A stretch of 64,000 nucleotides of DNA, taken from CALDTK01 sp965215115. Its GTDB lineage: Bacteria > Bacteroidota > Bacteroidia > Chitinophagales > Saprospiraceae. The stretch spans positions 1,302,001-1,366,000 of the forward strand of contig OZ244050.1 of assembly GCA_965215115.1 (NCBI GenBank). The letters run 5' to 3'. Under the pieces are notes generated by a model, which was not told the DNA's origin, did not search any database, and saw only the letters and a list, made by a program, of their open reading frames with translations. The first letter of the stretch is position 1. Each line of letters opens with the position of its first letter. Below are positions 27,837 to 36,657 of this stretch, in pieces. The translations under genes were made by a program, and so were the position numbers.

Positions 27837-30305
27837 ATGCTACGCGACCTCGTCCTGCTGTCCTTAGGGGCCTGTTTATTGGCGAGCGCCGCCACCTCAT
27901 CGGCCCAACCGGCCTTCGAGACGATCATCACGGACCAGCCGAGCTTCGAGAGCTCGATCGAGGAGGCGGCGGGCCTGAGCGACGGCGGCTTCGTGGTGGC
28001 GGGGCGGACGCTCATCCAGACCGACGACCCGCTGGCGCCGAGCCGGGCGGTGATGGTAGCGCGGCACGACATCGAGGGAGACGTGGTTTGGGCGAAGGCT
28101 TATCCGGAGCCGGAGCTCTTGCGCGACTACTACGGCAAGACCGTGCAACTGGCGCTGGTCGGCGATACGATCTACGTGCTGGCCGTAAGTCATGCCGCCC
28201 CGGACGGCTCAATCCAAGTGTCGGTCCGGCGCGTCGACGTGCAGACGGGCGCGGAGGTGTACCGCCGGAGGCTTAAGCCCGGACGCGCCGCCGTTACCCA
28301 TCGCTCGGTGCGGGCCTTCGCCGTGATCGACGACGCCGCGGTGGTCGTCCGCGAGCCGCGCGACGAGCTTCACCCTTACACCGACTTCGTTGTGGAGGTG
28401 TTCGGGCTAGTCGACGGGAGTCTCCGCGCCGAGGTCCTGAAGCCCGCCAGCTACGACGACGAGGCGACGGCCTGGCCCGCGGCGGGCGTGGTGGTGATCG
28501 ATCCGGCGCGCCAACTGACGATCGATGCCGCCGGCGACACGACCTCCCTGCCGTACAAGGGCGCCCGAGCCCCCAACCAGGACGTCCTCATGTTTTTGGC
28601 CAGCGGTAGTCGCGCGGTGTATCCGTTGCTCGATACCTCCAACCGGCCGTCGTTGGCGTTCGCGACCGTAGACGGGGGCGTGGTGACGACTTCCGTCAAA
28701 CCCCTGCCGCAGGAGTTCGTCAACCGAACCATACACGACCTCACGGCCTGGGGCCCGGACTCTATCGCGATGACGGTCGGGTCGCAGGTTAGGAGCATCC
28801 CGCCGAACGTGTACATCTTCGGGATGGACGGTAGTTTCGGGAGGGTACTACCGGGCAAAACCTACTTCTTCTACCATCACAACATCGACGGCCCGAAGCA
28901 CGCCGTCTTGCGTGAGCAGGTCGCGGCCCCGCGGCAGCGCCGGGTGCTCGCACGATGGTTCTGGGAACCTGATCCCCTCGGGGTGCTCGACTATACGTCC
29001 GGCGACACGCTCGCCCTACCGATAGCCCTCTCGCGCGTCGACCCCGATTTCTTCGATAACCTGACCGCAACGACTCTGCTCGAGTCGGGGGACTTACTGA
29101 GCGTAAAAGTCACCGGAGAAGCCCTCGGCGATTGGTTCAAGTTCGATAATCGCGGCTCGGAGATACCGCTCGCCCCCCGCCCCAGTCTCGCCCCCGAGCA
29201 GTTCTTCAGCCCCCAGATCATCGCCTTCGGAGATGGAAAGGGATACGCGGTACACAACCTGGGCTCTTACGACTTCCGCTCGAGGGTAGGCTTGGTGGAT
29301 GAGGACCTGGTCGGCGAGGAAGTGCTGTACCTATCCGAGGGGTTTGCGAGCATCGCCGCGGCAGCTCCTCACCCGGACGGGGGAATCGTCTACGTCCTTA
29401 AGCAACGCGATACTTTCTTACTCACGCACGTCTCCTCGGCCGGGGTCGTACGCGGGTACGCCACCTTCCCGCCGAGCGCATACGGGGGAGGCAATCCGTT
29501 CCTCAGCGACTTCGCCGTAGGTCCGAGCGGCGAAGTCGCACTGGTGGGCAAGACAAGTACCTTCCCGGACAAAGGCAGGGGCTTCCTGATCGAACGCGGA
29601 CCCGACGGGACGCAGCGCGTGCGTGAGGCTGCGCTCGACCCGGAGTTCGGGTATCAGGTAGCCTGGGGACCCAACGGGAGTCTATTGGTGACGAATCTGC
29701 GCAGCGACTACTGGCACTATCGACTGCAGCCAGACGGCACCTTCGATGCGGGACGAACGGGCAGATTTGTAAATGATGAAGTCCTGTTGGTCGGCATGAA
29801 GCTCCTGGATGAAAACCATGTCGTACTCTCGTATAACTTGGCCCCTATCAATAGACCGAGCAGAGCAGTCTTAGGCCGGTACGCCCTCGCGACGCAGGAG
29901 TTGACCGAACTTCACGAGAGTGCGCCCGTCTCCTACGCCAGGCGTTTGGAGCTTACCGCCGACGGCCGCGTCCTGCAGGAGATTAGCCCCCGCGAGGGCT
30001 ACGCCGCCATCGTCGTGAGCCAGGGTTCGGTATCTCCCACGCGGGAGATTGGCGGACTGAGCAACCCCCCGCTTGCTATCCGCTCCCCCTTTACGAGCAC
30101 CCTCGAGTTTTCGCTCGACGACAACAGCGACCTTGAAAGTCGGACGCCGGCTGTGCTCTACGATGTTGCCGGCCGGGAAGTCCTAATGGGCCTCCCGGAC
30201 GCGCAGGGCGATGGCCACTACCGCCTCACCGTCCCACGAGACCTCGCGCCCGGCATCTACACCCTCAGATTTGGGCAGCGGGCGGGGATGTGCGTGAAGC
30301 AGTAG
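27837..30305 (+). CDS. large secreted T9SS cargo, delta/beta-propeller-like, unknown function
   Basis: This 822-residue protein has signal peptide MLRDLVLLSLGACLLASAATSSAQ, then about 700 residues of repeated beta-strand motifs (DGGFVVAGRTLIQTDD; HPDGGIVYVLKQRDTF; GPSGEVALVGKTS), as in propeller proteins that report per-item measurements. The end (TPAVLYDVAGREVLMG, then LAPGIYTLRFGQRAG) is a T9SS type A sorting domain. A binding or adhesive surface role is inferred only from the fold. No mini-hairpin occurs within these 2.5 kb. Confidence 0.7.
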   Translation: MLRDLVLLSLGACLLASAATSSAQPAFETIITDQPSFESSIEEAAGLSDGGFVVAGRTLIQTDDPLAPSRAVMVARHDIEGDVVWAKAYPEPELLRDYYGKTVQLALVGDTIYVLAVSHAAPDGSIQVSVRRVDVQTGAEVYRRRLKPGRAAVTHRSVRAFAVIDDAAVVVREPRDELHPYTDFVVEVFGLVDGSLRAEVLKPASYDDEATAWPAAGVVVIDPARQLTIDAAGDTTSLPYKGARAPNQDVLMFLASGSRAVYPLLDTSNRPSLAFATVDGGVVTTSVKPLPQEFVNRTIHDLTAWGPDSIAMTVGSQVRSIPPNVYIFGMDGSFGRVLPGKTYFFYHHNIDGPKHAVLREQVAAPRQRRVLARWFWEPDPLGVLDYTSGDTLALPIALSRVDPDFFDNLTATTLLESGDLLSVKVTGEALGDWFKFDNRGSEIPLAPRPSLAPEQFFSPQIIAFGDGKGYAVHNLGSYDFRSRVGLVDEDLVGEEVLYLSEGFASIAAAAPHPDGGIVYVLKQRDTFLLTHVSSAGVVRGYATFPPSAYGGGNPFLSDFAVGPSGEVALVGKTSTFPDKGRGFLIERGPDGTQRVREAALDPEFGYQVAWGPNGSLLVTNLRSDYWHYRLQPDGTFDAGRTGRFVNDEVLLVGMKLLDENHVVLSYNLAPINRPSRAVLGRYALATQELTELHESAPVSYARRLELTADGRVLQEISPREGYAAIVVSQGSVSPTREIGGLSNPPLAIRSPFTSTLEFSLDDNSDLESRTPAVLYDVAGREVLMGLPDAQGDGHYRLTVPRDLAPGIYTLRFGQRAGMCVKQ

Positions 30306-30356
30306 CCTCGCCGTAGTTGCGCTGCCCTGCACACGAGCCTCGTCGGTGATTCGAGA

Positions 30357-30400
30357 GCCTTTCGGCAAAACGCACCACGCCAGCCGTTTTGCCGCAAGGC
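30357..30400. repeat. inverted pair of mini-hairpins between convergent genes
   Basis: GCCTTTCGGCAAAAC (30357-30371) and GTTTTGCCGCAAGGC (30386-30400) are themselves complementary except for the loop base. Together they form a 15-bp hairpin with a 14-base loop, each arm able to fold alone. It could act as a bidirectional terminator for the two converging genes. Confidence 0.75.
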
Positions 30401-30406
30401 AACCCC

Positions 30407-30814
30407 TCACATCTTGCGCCGCGCCACCGTCTTGAAGTCCCCCATCGTCGTGCCCGTCAGCTCGTCGGCCGTCGGGGCGCCCTTGAGGACGATGTCGACG
30501 TTGGTCTGCGCCTCGGGGTAGTAGAAGGTGGCCGTCATACCGGCGTCGGTGGCGGCGGCCTTCGTGAGGGTGTAGGTCTGGCCCTCGGCCACGAAGGTGC
30601 CGCCGAGCTTGCCGCCGGTGTCGCGCACGGTGAGGACGCCGTTGACGGTGCCCAAAGGCGTGTCGCTCATCGTCACGTTCCAGCTGTCGACGAAGGACTT
30701 GGCCGGCGTCACGCTCACGGGAGGATTGGTCCTGGTAGAACCCGGACCGGCGGCCTTGGGGGTACAGGCGAGGGAAAGGGTGAGCAGCAAGGACAGCAGG
30801 ACTATGGGCTTCAC
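30407..30814 (-). CDS. small lipoprotein, unknown function
   Basis: This 135-residue protein begins at GTG 30814 with a lipoprotein signal (MKPIVLLSLLLTLSLACTPK). The mature part (SWNVTMSDTPLGTVNGVLTV, then GTFVAEGQTYTLTK) looks like a small beta-barrel or lipocalin-like domain. It resembles Bacteroidota proteins annotated only as hypothetical. No operon partner is adjacent. Confidence 0.6.
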   Translation of the reverse strand: MKPIVLLSLLLTLSLACTPKAAGPGSTRTNPPVSVTPAKSFVDSWNVTMSDTPLGTVNGVLTVRDTGGKLGGTFVAEGQTYTLTKAAATDAGMTATFYYPEAQTNVDIVLKGAPTADELTGTTMGDFKTVARRKM

Positions 30815-30883
30815 GATCGTAGGATTGGTTGTTTTGGTAGCAACGGTAGCTCCCGGTTTGTTCTGTAGCTACCTTCCCCCTCC

Positions 30884-31222
30884 ATGCTCGTGTATGCCGT
30901 CTGTACCAACTGCCGTGAGAACAGCACTTTCGCTACCTCGGCCAGTACCCCGAACGACCTCGCCCGCGAGAAGGGCGACCACTTCATTATACCATGCGGC
31001 AAGTGCGGCCTGAGCTTCGACGCGGAAGCCATGCAAACACGCGCTCGCGTCGGTCCACGCAAGCTCCTCCTCGGATTGGGTCTCAGTGCCCTGCTCTTCG
31101 CGCTGTTCTGGAACTTTGGCTACCTAGCCGTCATCGCCGTAGCCCCGGTCATCATCATTTACAAACTCGAAGAGAACGCCGTCAACAACTACAACCGCCT
31201 CTCCCGCCGAAAATGGGGCTAG
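30884..31222 (+). CDS. zinc-ribbon membrane protein, unknown function
   Basis: This 112-residue protein has two CxxC pairs (CTNC at residues 7-10 and CGKC near 39-42) forming a zinc-ribbon, followed by one or two membrane helices (LLGLGLSALLFALFW; YLAVIAVAPVIIIYK). Proteins of this shape are widespread and uncharacterised. A TACCTTCC box lies 6 bases before the ATG. Confidence 0.6.
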   Translation: MLVYAVCTNCRENSTFATSASTPNDLAREKGDHFIIPCGKCGLSFDAEAMQTRARVGPRKLLLGLGLSALLFALFWNFGYLAVIAVAPVIIIYKLEENAVNNYNRLSRRKWG

Positions 31223-31289
31223 CGCGTCGGCGAGGCACGCCACGCAAAGCCCCCCCAAACCCCGCCCCCGCCCCGCCCGTTGCTCCCCC

Positions 31290-33314
31290 GTGCCCAACTA
31301 CAAAACCGAGGACCACTTCGACCACCTCCTCGCCTTGCTCGACGTCGAACTCGAGGCCGACCGCGAGCGCTTCCGCGACGAAATCCAGAAGCTCCCCCTC
31401 AAGGAGCGCGTCCGCAGGGGCTACACCTGGTGGCCGCTCCAAGTCGTCAAGACCGGCACAATGGTCGGCGACAGGGCCTTCGTCGTGCTCGAGCGGCCCG
31501 CCGGCCGCCAGCGCGACTCCGCGATTAAGGGCGGCTCGCCGGTGCGCTACTACACCACCGTGCCCGGGGTCGAACGGCCCGAGGTGAGCGGCGTCGTGCA
31601 CTGGATCAAGGACCGCCAGGTGATGGTCGTGCTCGGGGGGCGCAACCCGCCGAGCTGGAGTGACGTGGTGGGCCAGGGCCTCGACCTCGAGTTCGACGAG
31701 AACTCCTACAAGGAGATGCGCCTCGCCCTCGAGCGCGCCGCCGACGCCAAGGGGCGCCTCAAGCAACTCAGCTACATCCTCACCGGCAACCAGGCCCCGG
31801 GCCTCAAGACCGGCTACGCGCCCGCCCCCGACGCTGCCGTCGGCAACAGCCCCGCCTACGCCCACCTCAACGACTCCCAGCGCGCCGCCATCCAACTCAT
31901 CGACGAGGCCGAGGACGTCGCCATCATCCACGGCCCCCCCGGCACCGGCAAGACCACCACCCTCATCGCCGCCATCGAGCACATCGCCCGCAAGGAGCGC
32001 CAACTGCTGGTCTGCGCCCCGTCCAACGTCGCCGTCGACCTCCTCGCCGAGCGCGCGCACGCCGCCGGCCTCGCCGTGGTCCGCACCGGGCACATCAGCC
32101 GCGTCAACGAGGAGTTGCTCGACCTCACCCTCGACATGCAGGTGTCGCTGCACGCCGAGCACAAGCAGATCCGCAAGATCAAGCTCGAGGCCGCCGAACT
32201 CCGCCGCCAGGGCGCCGGGCAGGGCCGCGGCCGCGGGCCGAGCGGGCGCGAGCGCGGGCACCTCTTCCGCCAGGCCGGCGAACTCGAGGGCTGGGCCCGC
32301 CAGCTCGAGAAGCGCATCGTGAGCGACGTGCTCGACGCGGCCCAGGTCATCTGCTGCACCCTCACCGCCGCCGGCGCCGAGTTCCTTCGCGACCGCACCT
32401 TCGGGACCGTCGTCGTCGACGAGGCCGCGCAGGCCCTCGAGCCCGCCGTCTGGATCCCGCTCCAGCGCGCGAAGCGCATCATCATGGCCGGCGACCCCTT
32501 CCAGCTCCCGCCCACGGTAAAAAGCATCAAGGCCGAGCGCGGCGGCCTCAACGTCACCATGATGGAGCGCCTCCTGGCTACCTACCCCGAGGCCTCCGCG
32601 CTGCTGTCGGTGCAGTACCGCATGCACGCCGGCATCATGGGCTTCTCCAACGAGTACTTCTACGGCGGCCAGCTCGTGGCCGCCCCCGGGGTCGAGACCC
32701 GCGGACTCCCCCTGCCCGACGAGCCCTCGGTGAGATTCATCGACACCGCCGGAACAGGTTTTGCGGAAGCGAAAAACCCCGAGACCAACAGCCGCTACAA
32801 CACCGATGAGTACCTGCTCATCGCCACGTACCTCTACGGCTACCGCGAGCGCTTCCACGTCGACATAGCGGAAGTAGACGACGAGTCGGGAGCGGCCCCG
32901 GAGAACGACAGCCCAGCACTTTCCACTCTTCACTCTCCCACTCTCAAACTTTCCTGGCCCTCCATCGCGCTCATCTCCCCCTACCGCGAGCAGGTCGAGC
33001 AGATGCGCGCCGAGGTCGCCGACGACCCGCTGCTCTCCCGACTCGACGTCGTCGTCCACACCATCGACGGCTTCCAGGGCCAGGAGCGCGACTGGGTGAT
33101 CGTGAGCCTCGTGCGCAGCAACGCCGGCGCGGAGTTGGGCTTCCTCAAGGACTACCGCCGGATGAACGTCGCGATGACGCGCGCCAAGCTGCAACTCGTG
33201 GTGGTCGGGGACTCGGCCACGATCGGCAACGACCCGTTCTACGGCGCCTTCCTCGACTACGTGGAGCGCGTCGGCGACTACGCCAGCGCCTTCGCGTACA
33301 TGCACACGCCCTAG
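31290..33314 (+). CDS. SF1 DNA/RNA helicase, IGHMBP2/UPF1-like
   Basis: This 674-residue protein starts at GTG (MPNYKTEDHF). Superfamily 1B motifs appear in order: GPPGTGKTTT (Walker A, near residue 213), VVDEAAQALEP (Walker B), GDPFQLPPTV, QYRMH, SPYREQVEQM, IDGFQGQERDWV and NVAMTRAK. The N-terminal 200 residues match the SMUBP-2-like beta-barrel region. It is an ATP-driven 5'-3' helicase; the cellular role in bacteria is unknown. An Ala/Ser/Pro/Leu-rich insert of about 24 residues lies before the LISPYREQ motif (32880-32955) and is encoded by a pyrimidine-rich tandem tract. Confidence 0.85.
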   Translation: MPNYKTEDHFDHLLALLDVELEADRERFRDEIQKLPLKERVRRGYTWWPLQVVKTGTMVGDRAFVVLERPAGRQRDSAIKGGSPVRYYTTVPGVERPEVSGVVHWIKDRQVMVVLGGRNPPSWSDVVGQGLDLEFDENSYKEMRLALERAADAKGRLKQLSYILTGNQAPGLKTGYAPAPDAAVGNSPAYAHLNDSQRAAIQLIDEAEDVAIIHGPPGTGKTTTLIAAIEHIARKERQLLVCAPSNVAVDLLAERAHAAGLAVVRTGHISRVNEELLDLTLDMQVSLHAEHKQIRKIKLEAAELRRQGAGQGRGRGPSGRERGHLFRQAGELEGWARQLEKRIVSDVLDAAQVICCTLTAAGAEFLRDRTFGTVVVDEAAQALEPAVWIPLQRAKRIIMAGDPFQLPPTVKSIKAERGGLNVTMMERLLATYPEASALLSVQYRMHAGIMGFSNEYFYGGQLVAAPGVETRGLPLPDEPSVRFIDTAGTGFAEAKNPETNSRYNTDEYLLIATYLYGYRERFHVDIAEVDDESGAAPENDSPALSTLHSPTLKLSWPSIALISPYREQVEQMRAEVADDPLLSRLDVVVHTIDGFQGQERDWVIVSLVRSNAGAELGFLKDYRRMNVAMTRAKLQLVVVGDSATIGNDPFYGAFLDYVERVGDYASAFAYMHTP

Positions 33315-33397
33315 CGCCGGTGCGTAGACGTTCGCTTTGCCCCGCGGCGACACATCTTCGCGGCAATTCGCCGGCGCGCGTACCGTTTGTCAAGCTT

Positions 33398-35932
33398 ATG
33401 GGAGTGTATACGCAGCAGGCTTTGGACGCGGTTCCGAAGGGGTCGAGGGGGGCGGCTTTGCTTACGCGAATCTTCGATTTCGCCAAAACCATCGCCACCC
33501 GGATAGCCGCCGCCGCAGTGGTTGTCGCCGCAGTGGTCGTCGCCGCGGTGGTCGGTTTTGGCGCAAGCCCCCTCCACGCGCAGCAGACCGACAGTCTCCG
33601 CCAGGGCATCGGGGAGTGGCGCGCGCACCTGAGCTTCTCCGAAACCATCGACGCGGCGGCCTGCGCGAGCTTCACGGCCTGGGCGACGGTCAACGGCATC
33701 GTCCTGCGGTACAACGACAACGGCGAGGTCCGGCGCCTCGACAAGACCACGGGCCTCTCGCAGGGGCGCGTCCGCCGCATCGCGTGCGACCCGGAGCGCG
33801 ACGGGCGCCTGGTGGTGGTCTACGACGACGGCGCCCTCGAGGTGCTCGAGGACGAGCGGTCCGTGTACTACCTCACGGCCATCCCGAACGCGCGCGTCCC
33901 CGGGCGCCGCAACGTCAACGGCCTCGGGTCCATCGGGGAGTCGATCTTCGTGGTCGCGGCCGACTTCGGGTACCTGCTCTTCGACGCCAACCGCGGGATC
34001 TTCCTCGACGACGTGCGCTACCCCGAGCGCATCTTCGACGCCGCCGTGCTCGCGGGGGACCTCTACCTGGCCTCCGACGAAGGCCTGCTGGTGCTGACGG
34101 ACTACCGCAACCGCCGCACCCTGCGCGACACCTCGGCGTATCGCAACCTGAGTCCCCGCCTCACCAACGCCTTCGGGGGCTGCTTCACGGTGGAGACCTA
34201 CCGGGACGAGGTGTACGCGGGCTTCAACGACCGTCTGTACGCCGTCGCCCCCGGGGCCGCGTCGAGCCGCATCGTACTCGACGACGGTTTCGTCAACTGG
34301 ATCGACCTCGGCGTGGCGGGCGGCAAGCTGCTGGCCGCGTCGCGGATCATCGACGAGAAGGGGCAGGCGCGCGCGGCGGTGACCGAGGACGGCCGCACCT
34401 TCGTCGACCGCGACCTGTCCTGCGCGATCCTCCTGCTCGGGGCGGCCATCGCGCCGAGCGGCGAGGTGGCCGTGGCGGGGATCGGGCCGAGCTACGATGC
34501 GTCGGCGTTGACGCTGATCGAGAGTGCCGCCGCGCCCTGCCGCCAGGTGGCGCTCGCGGGGCCGCGCTTCAGTACCGTGTTCGACGTCGTGGCCCGCGGC
34601 GGCGTCGTGGCCGTGGCCGCGGGGGGCATCTCCCCGAACGTGGGCTACACCCAGAACTATAACGGCGTATCCGAGCTGCGGGACGGGCGTTGGACCAACT
34701 ACAACGGTAGCACGCGCGAGGTCCTCACCGACATCCGCCGGGACTTTAGCCAGCCGTACGACTTCTCGGCCGTGGCGCTGAATCGCGACCTCGAACTGTA
34801 CGCCGGGGCCTTCTTCGAGGGCGTCTACCGGCTCGACTACGGTGACCCGAGCCTCGACGAGCGCTACGACGAGCTCAACTCCTCGCTCGGGACCGCCGTC
34901 GGGGACGCCTCGCGCGTCCGCGTCGCCGGCCTGGCCTTCGACTCCCGCGGCAATCTGTGGGTGGCCAACTTCGGGGCCGTGCGGCCGCTGAGCGTCCGGA
35001 CGGCCGAGGGCGAGTGGTTCTCGTTCGACCTGCGGCGCTGTGGCTCGGACAACAACCTGCGCCGCATCGCCCTCACGGAGCGTTTTGACGGAAGTGTCGT
35101 CGTCTACGTCATCGACGCCGCCAACGGCCTCATCGTCTACGACCCCCGCGGCACCCTCGCCGACGCCTCGGACGATGTCTGCCGCGCCATCGGCACCGGG
35201 TCCGGCGAGGGCGACGGCCTGCCCGACGTCGACCTGAGCAGCGTCGTCGCCGACCGCGAGGGCCTGGTCTGGGTCGGGACCAACAACGGCATCGCGACCG
35301 TCAGCTGCTCCGACCCGAGCGACCCGGCCCGCTGCCGCGCGAGTACCCCCGCGAGCGAGGACGTCACCGACGGCATCGCCGACAACCTCTTCGAGGGCCA
35401 GGCCATCACCGCGCTCGCCGTCGACGGCGGCAACCGCAAGTGGGTCGGGACCAACGGCGGGCTCTTCCTCATCGACGACGCCCGCAACAACCCCCAACTC
35501 GCCGCCTACACCGTCGAGAACAGCCCCCTGCTCTCCAACGAGGTCACCGCCCTGAGCTACGACGGGTCTACGGGCCTGCTGTGGATCGGGACGACCAACG
35601 GCCTGGTGAGCCTCCAGACCGCGAGCACGACCGGCCCCGAGTTCGCGCACGCCGCCGAGATCGAGATCTTCCCGCAGCCCGTGCGACCGGACTACGACGG
35701 CCCGATCACGATGCGGGGCCTCGCCGAGGACAGCAACGTCAAGATCACCGATACGCAGGGGCGACTCGTCTACGAGGCCCGCGCCACCGGCGGCACGGCC
35801 GTCTGGGACGGGCGCGACTACACGGGCCAGCGCGCCGTGTCGGGGGTGTACTTCGTGTGGGCCACCTCGACGCCGACCCCGGGGCAGGTCAAGCCGGCGA
35901 CGGTAGTGGGGAAGATCGCCGTGGTGCGGTGA
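33398..35932 (+). CDS. porZ: type IX secretion PorZ-like protein (beta-propeller, T9SS sorting domain)
   Basis: This 844-residue protein has the PorZ layout: after the signal region, IGEWRAHLSFSETIDAAA, then WATVNGIVLRYNDNGEVRRL and KTTGLSQGRVRRIACD open a two-lobed propeller. Later blades read DSRGNLWVANFG and REGLVWVGTNNGIATV. The end (EIFPQPVRPDYDG, then RAVSGVYFVWATS) is a sorting-domain-like module. In Porphyromonas gingivalis PorZ belongs to the T9SS attachment complex and helps deliver A-LPS to cargo. The signal peptide is long and has the repeat VVVAAVVVAAVV, flanked by two mini-hairpins (33476-33489 degenerate; 33555-33568). The ATG at 33398 is preferred over an upstream one at 33320. 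Confidence 0.78.
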   Translation: MGVYTQQALDAVPKGSRGAALLTRIFDFAKTIATRIAAAAVVVAAVVVAAVVGFGASPLHAQQTDSLRQGIGEWRAHLSFSETIDAAACASFTAWATVNGIVLRYNDNGEVRRLDKTTGLSQGRVRRIACDPERDGRLVVVYDDGALEVLEDERSVYYLTAIPNARVPGRRNVNGLGSIGESIFVVAADFGYLLFDANRGIFLDDVRYPERIFDAAVLAGDLYLASDEGLLVLTDYRNRRTLRDTSAYRNLSPRLTNAFGGCFTVETYRDEVYAGFNDRLYAVAPGAASSRIVLDDGFVNWIDLGVAGGKLLAASRIIDEKGQARAAVTEDGRTFVDRDLSCAILLLGAAIAPSGEVAVAGIGPSYDASALTLIESAAAPCRQVALAGPRFSTVFDVVARGGVVAVAAGGISPNVGYTQNYNGVSELRDGRWTNYNGSTREVLTDIRRDFSQPYDFSAVALNRDLELYAGAFFEGVYRLDYGDPSLDERYDELNSSLGTAVGDASRVRVAGLAFDSRGNLWVANFGAVRPLSVRTAEGEWFSFDLRRCGSDNNLRRIALTERFDGSVVVYVIDAANGLIVYDPRGTLADASDDVCRAIGTGSGEGDGLPDVDLSSVVADREGLVWVGTNNGIATVSCSDPSDPARCRASTPASEDVTDGIADNLFEGQAITALAVDGGNRKWVGTNGGLFLIDDARNNPQLAAYTVENSPLLSNEVTALSYDGSTGLLWIGTTNGLVSLQTASTTGPEFAHAAEIEIFPQPVRPDYDGPITMRGLAEDSNVKITDTQGRLVYEARATGGTAVWDGRDYTGQRAVSGVYFVWATSTPTPGQVKPATVVGKIAVVR

Positions 35933-36029
35933 GACAGGACAACTACCGCGCGGCCTGGGTGGGCGCCCGCCCCGCATCCACCCGCTCCGGGGTATGGTTG
36001 ACGTTAAGGTGGCACCTTACACTTGCTAA

Positions 36030-36533
36030 ATGCTCAACGCCAGCCTAGAGAGCGGCATGTTCTCCTCCTTACCGAGCGACATCGACGCCGCCCATGCCAA
36101 CCGCCACCTCAGCGTCGCGAACGAGGCGGTGCAGCGGATCAAGTACGCGCGGTACGTAGGGTCGGGGCTCGGGGTGCTGCTGCTGATTCGTGCAGGCGTG
36201 CTCGTATACGGGGACGCGACCCACGAGGCAATCACTATCGCGGTGCAGGGATTGGTGTGTGTGGCGCTGGCCATCGGGAGCGCACGGGCGCCAATCGTTT
36301 GTCTGGGGGCCCTGCTCGCGATCTACATCGGCGACTACGTGTACGCTGGGTTTTTCACGTGGCGCCAGGCGGGTTGGATCATCAAGGTGGCCCTGCTCAT
36401 CATGCTCGGGCGAGGCGTCTTCTCGGCGTATCGACTGCGGGAGTCGCGGAGGGCACTGCGGGCGCTGGGCGTCCCGTCCGGGCAGCTCGAGCCCCTGCGG
36501 AGGTTGGAGCCCGTGCATTTGGTAGTGGGGTGA
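36030..36533 (+). CDS. small integral membrane protein, unknown function
   Basis: This 167-residue protein has about four membrane helices (GVLLLIRAGVLVYG; ITIAVQGLVCVALAIG; PIVCLGALLAIYIGDYVYAG; AGWIIKVALLIMLGRGVF) after a soluble N-terminus. No family recognised. The start at 36030 is favoured by the box TACACTTG four bases upstream. A REP-like palindrome begins 8 bases after the stop. Confidence 0.6.
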   Translation: MLNASLESGMFSSLPSDIDAAHANRHLSVANEAVQRIKYARYVGSGLGVLLLIRAGVLVYGDATHEAITIAVQGLVCVALAIGSARAPIVCLGALLAIYIGDYVYAGFFTWRQAGWIIKVALLIMLGRGVFSAYRLRESRRALRALGVPSGQLEPLRRLEPVHLVVG

Positions 36534-36540
36534 GCCGCCG

Positions 36541-36575
36541 GGGGCGCGTTCGACTGGCTCCGGCCAGCGCGCCCC
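36541..36575 (+). repeat. REP-like palindrome (GTTCGACTGGC type), forward copy
   Basis: Outer arms GGGGCGCG/CGCGCCCC and inner arms CTGGC/GCCAG enclose a TCCG loop, with TTCGA as the bulge on one side. It forms an inverted doublet with 36626-36657, 51 bases away. Confidence 0.75.
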
Positions 36576-36625
36576 ATCATCGCCCCTCTTTCGCGTTAGC
36601 ACTGCGCCGATGTACAGCGCGTTGA

Positions 36626-36657
36626 GGCGCGCTGCCTGGAGGCAGTCGAACGCGCCT
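36626..36657 (-). repeat. REP-like palindrome, inverted copy at proS stop
   Basis: On the minus strand GGCGCGTTCGACTGCC, loop TCCA, GGCAGCGCGCC. The proS stop codon TAG (36658-36656) runs directly into the element. Confidence 0.75.

Noticed and set aside
31182..33353. 723-codon minus-strand frame opposite the SF1 helicase
   Set aside because: Composition is shadow-like and the plus strand carries all helicase motifs in order.
33311..35977. Very long minus-strand open frame (888 codons) opposite porZ
   Set aside because: It is an antisense shadow of a high-GC gene: no signal peptide, no motif, Arg/Gly/Val/Ala-rich, while the plus strand gives a clear PorZ.
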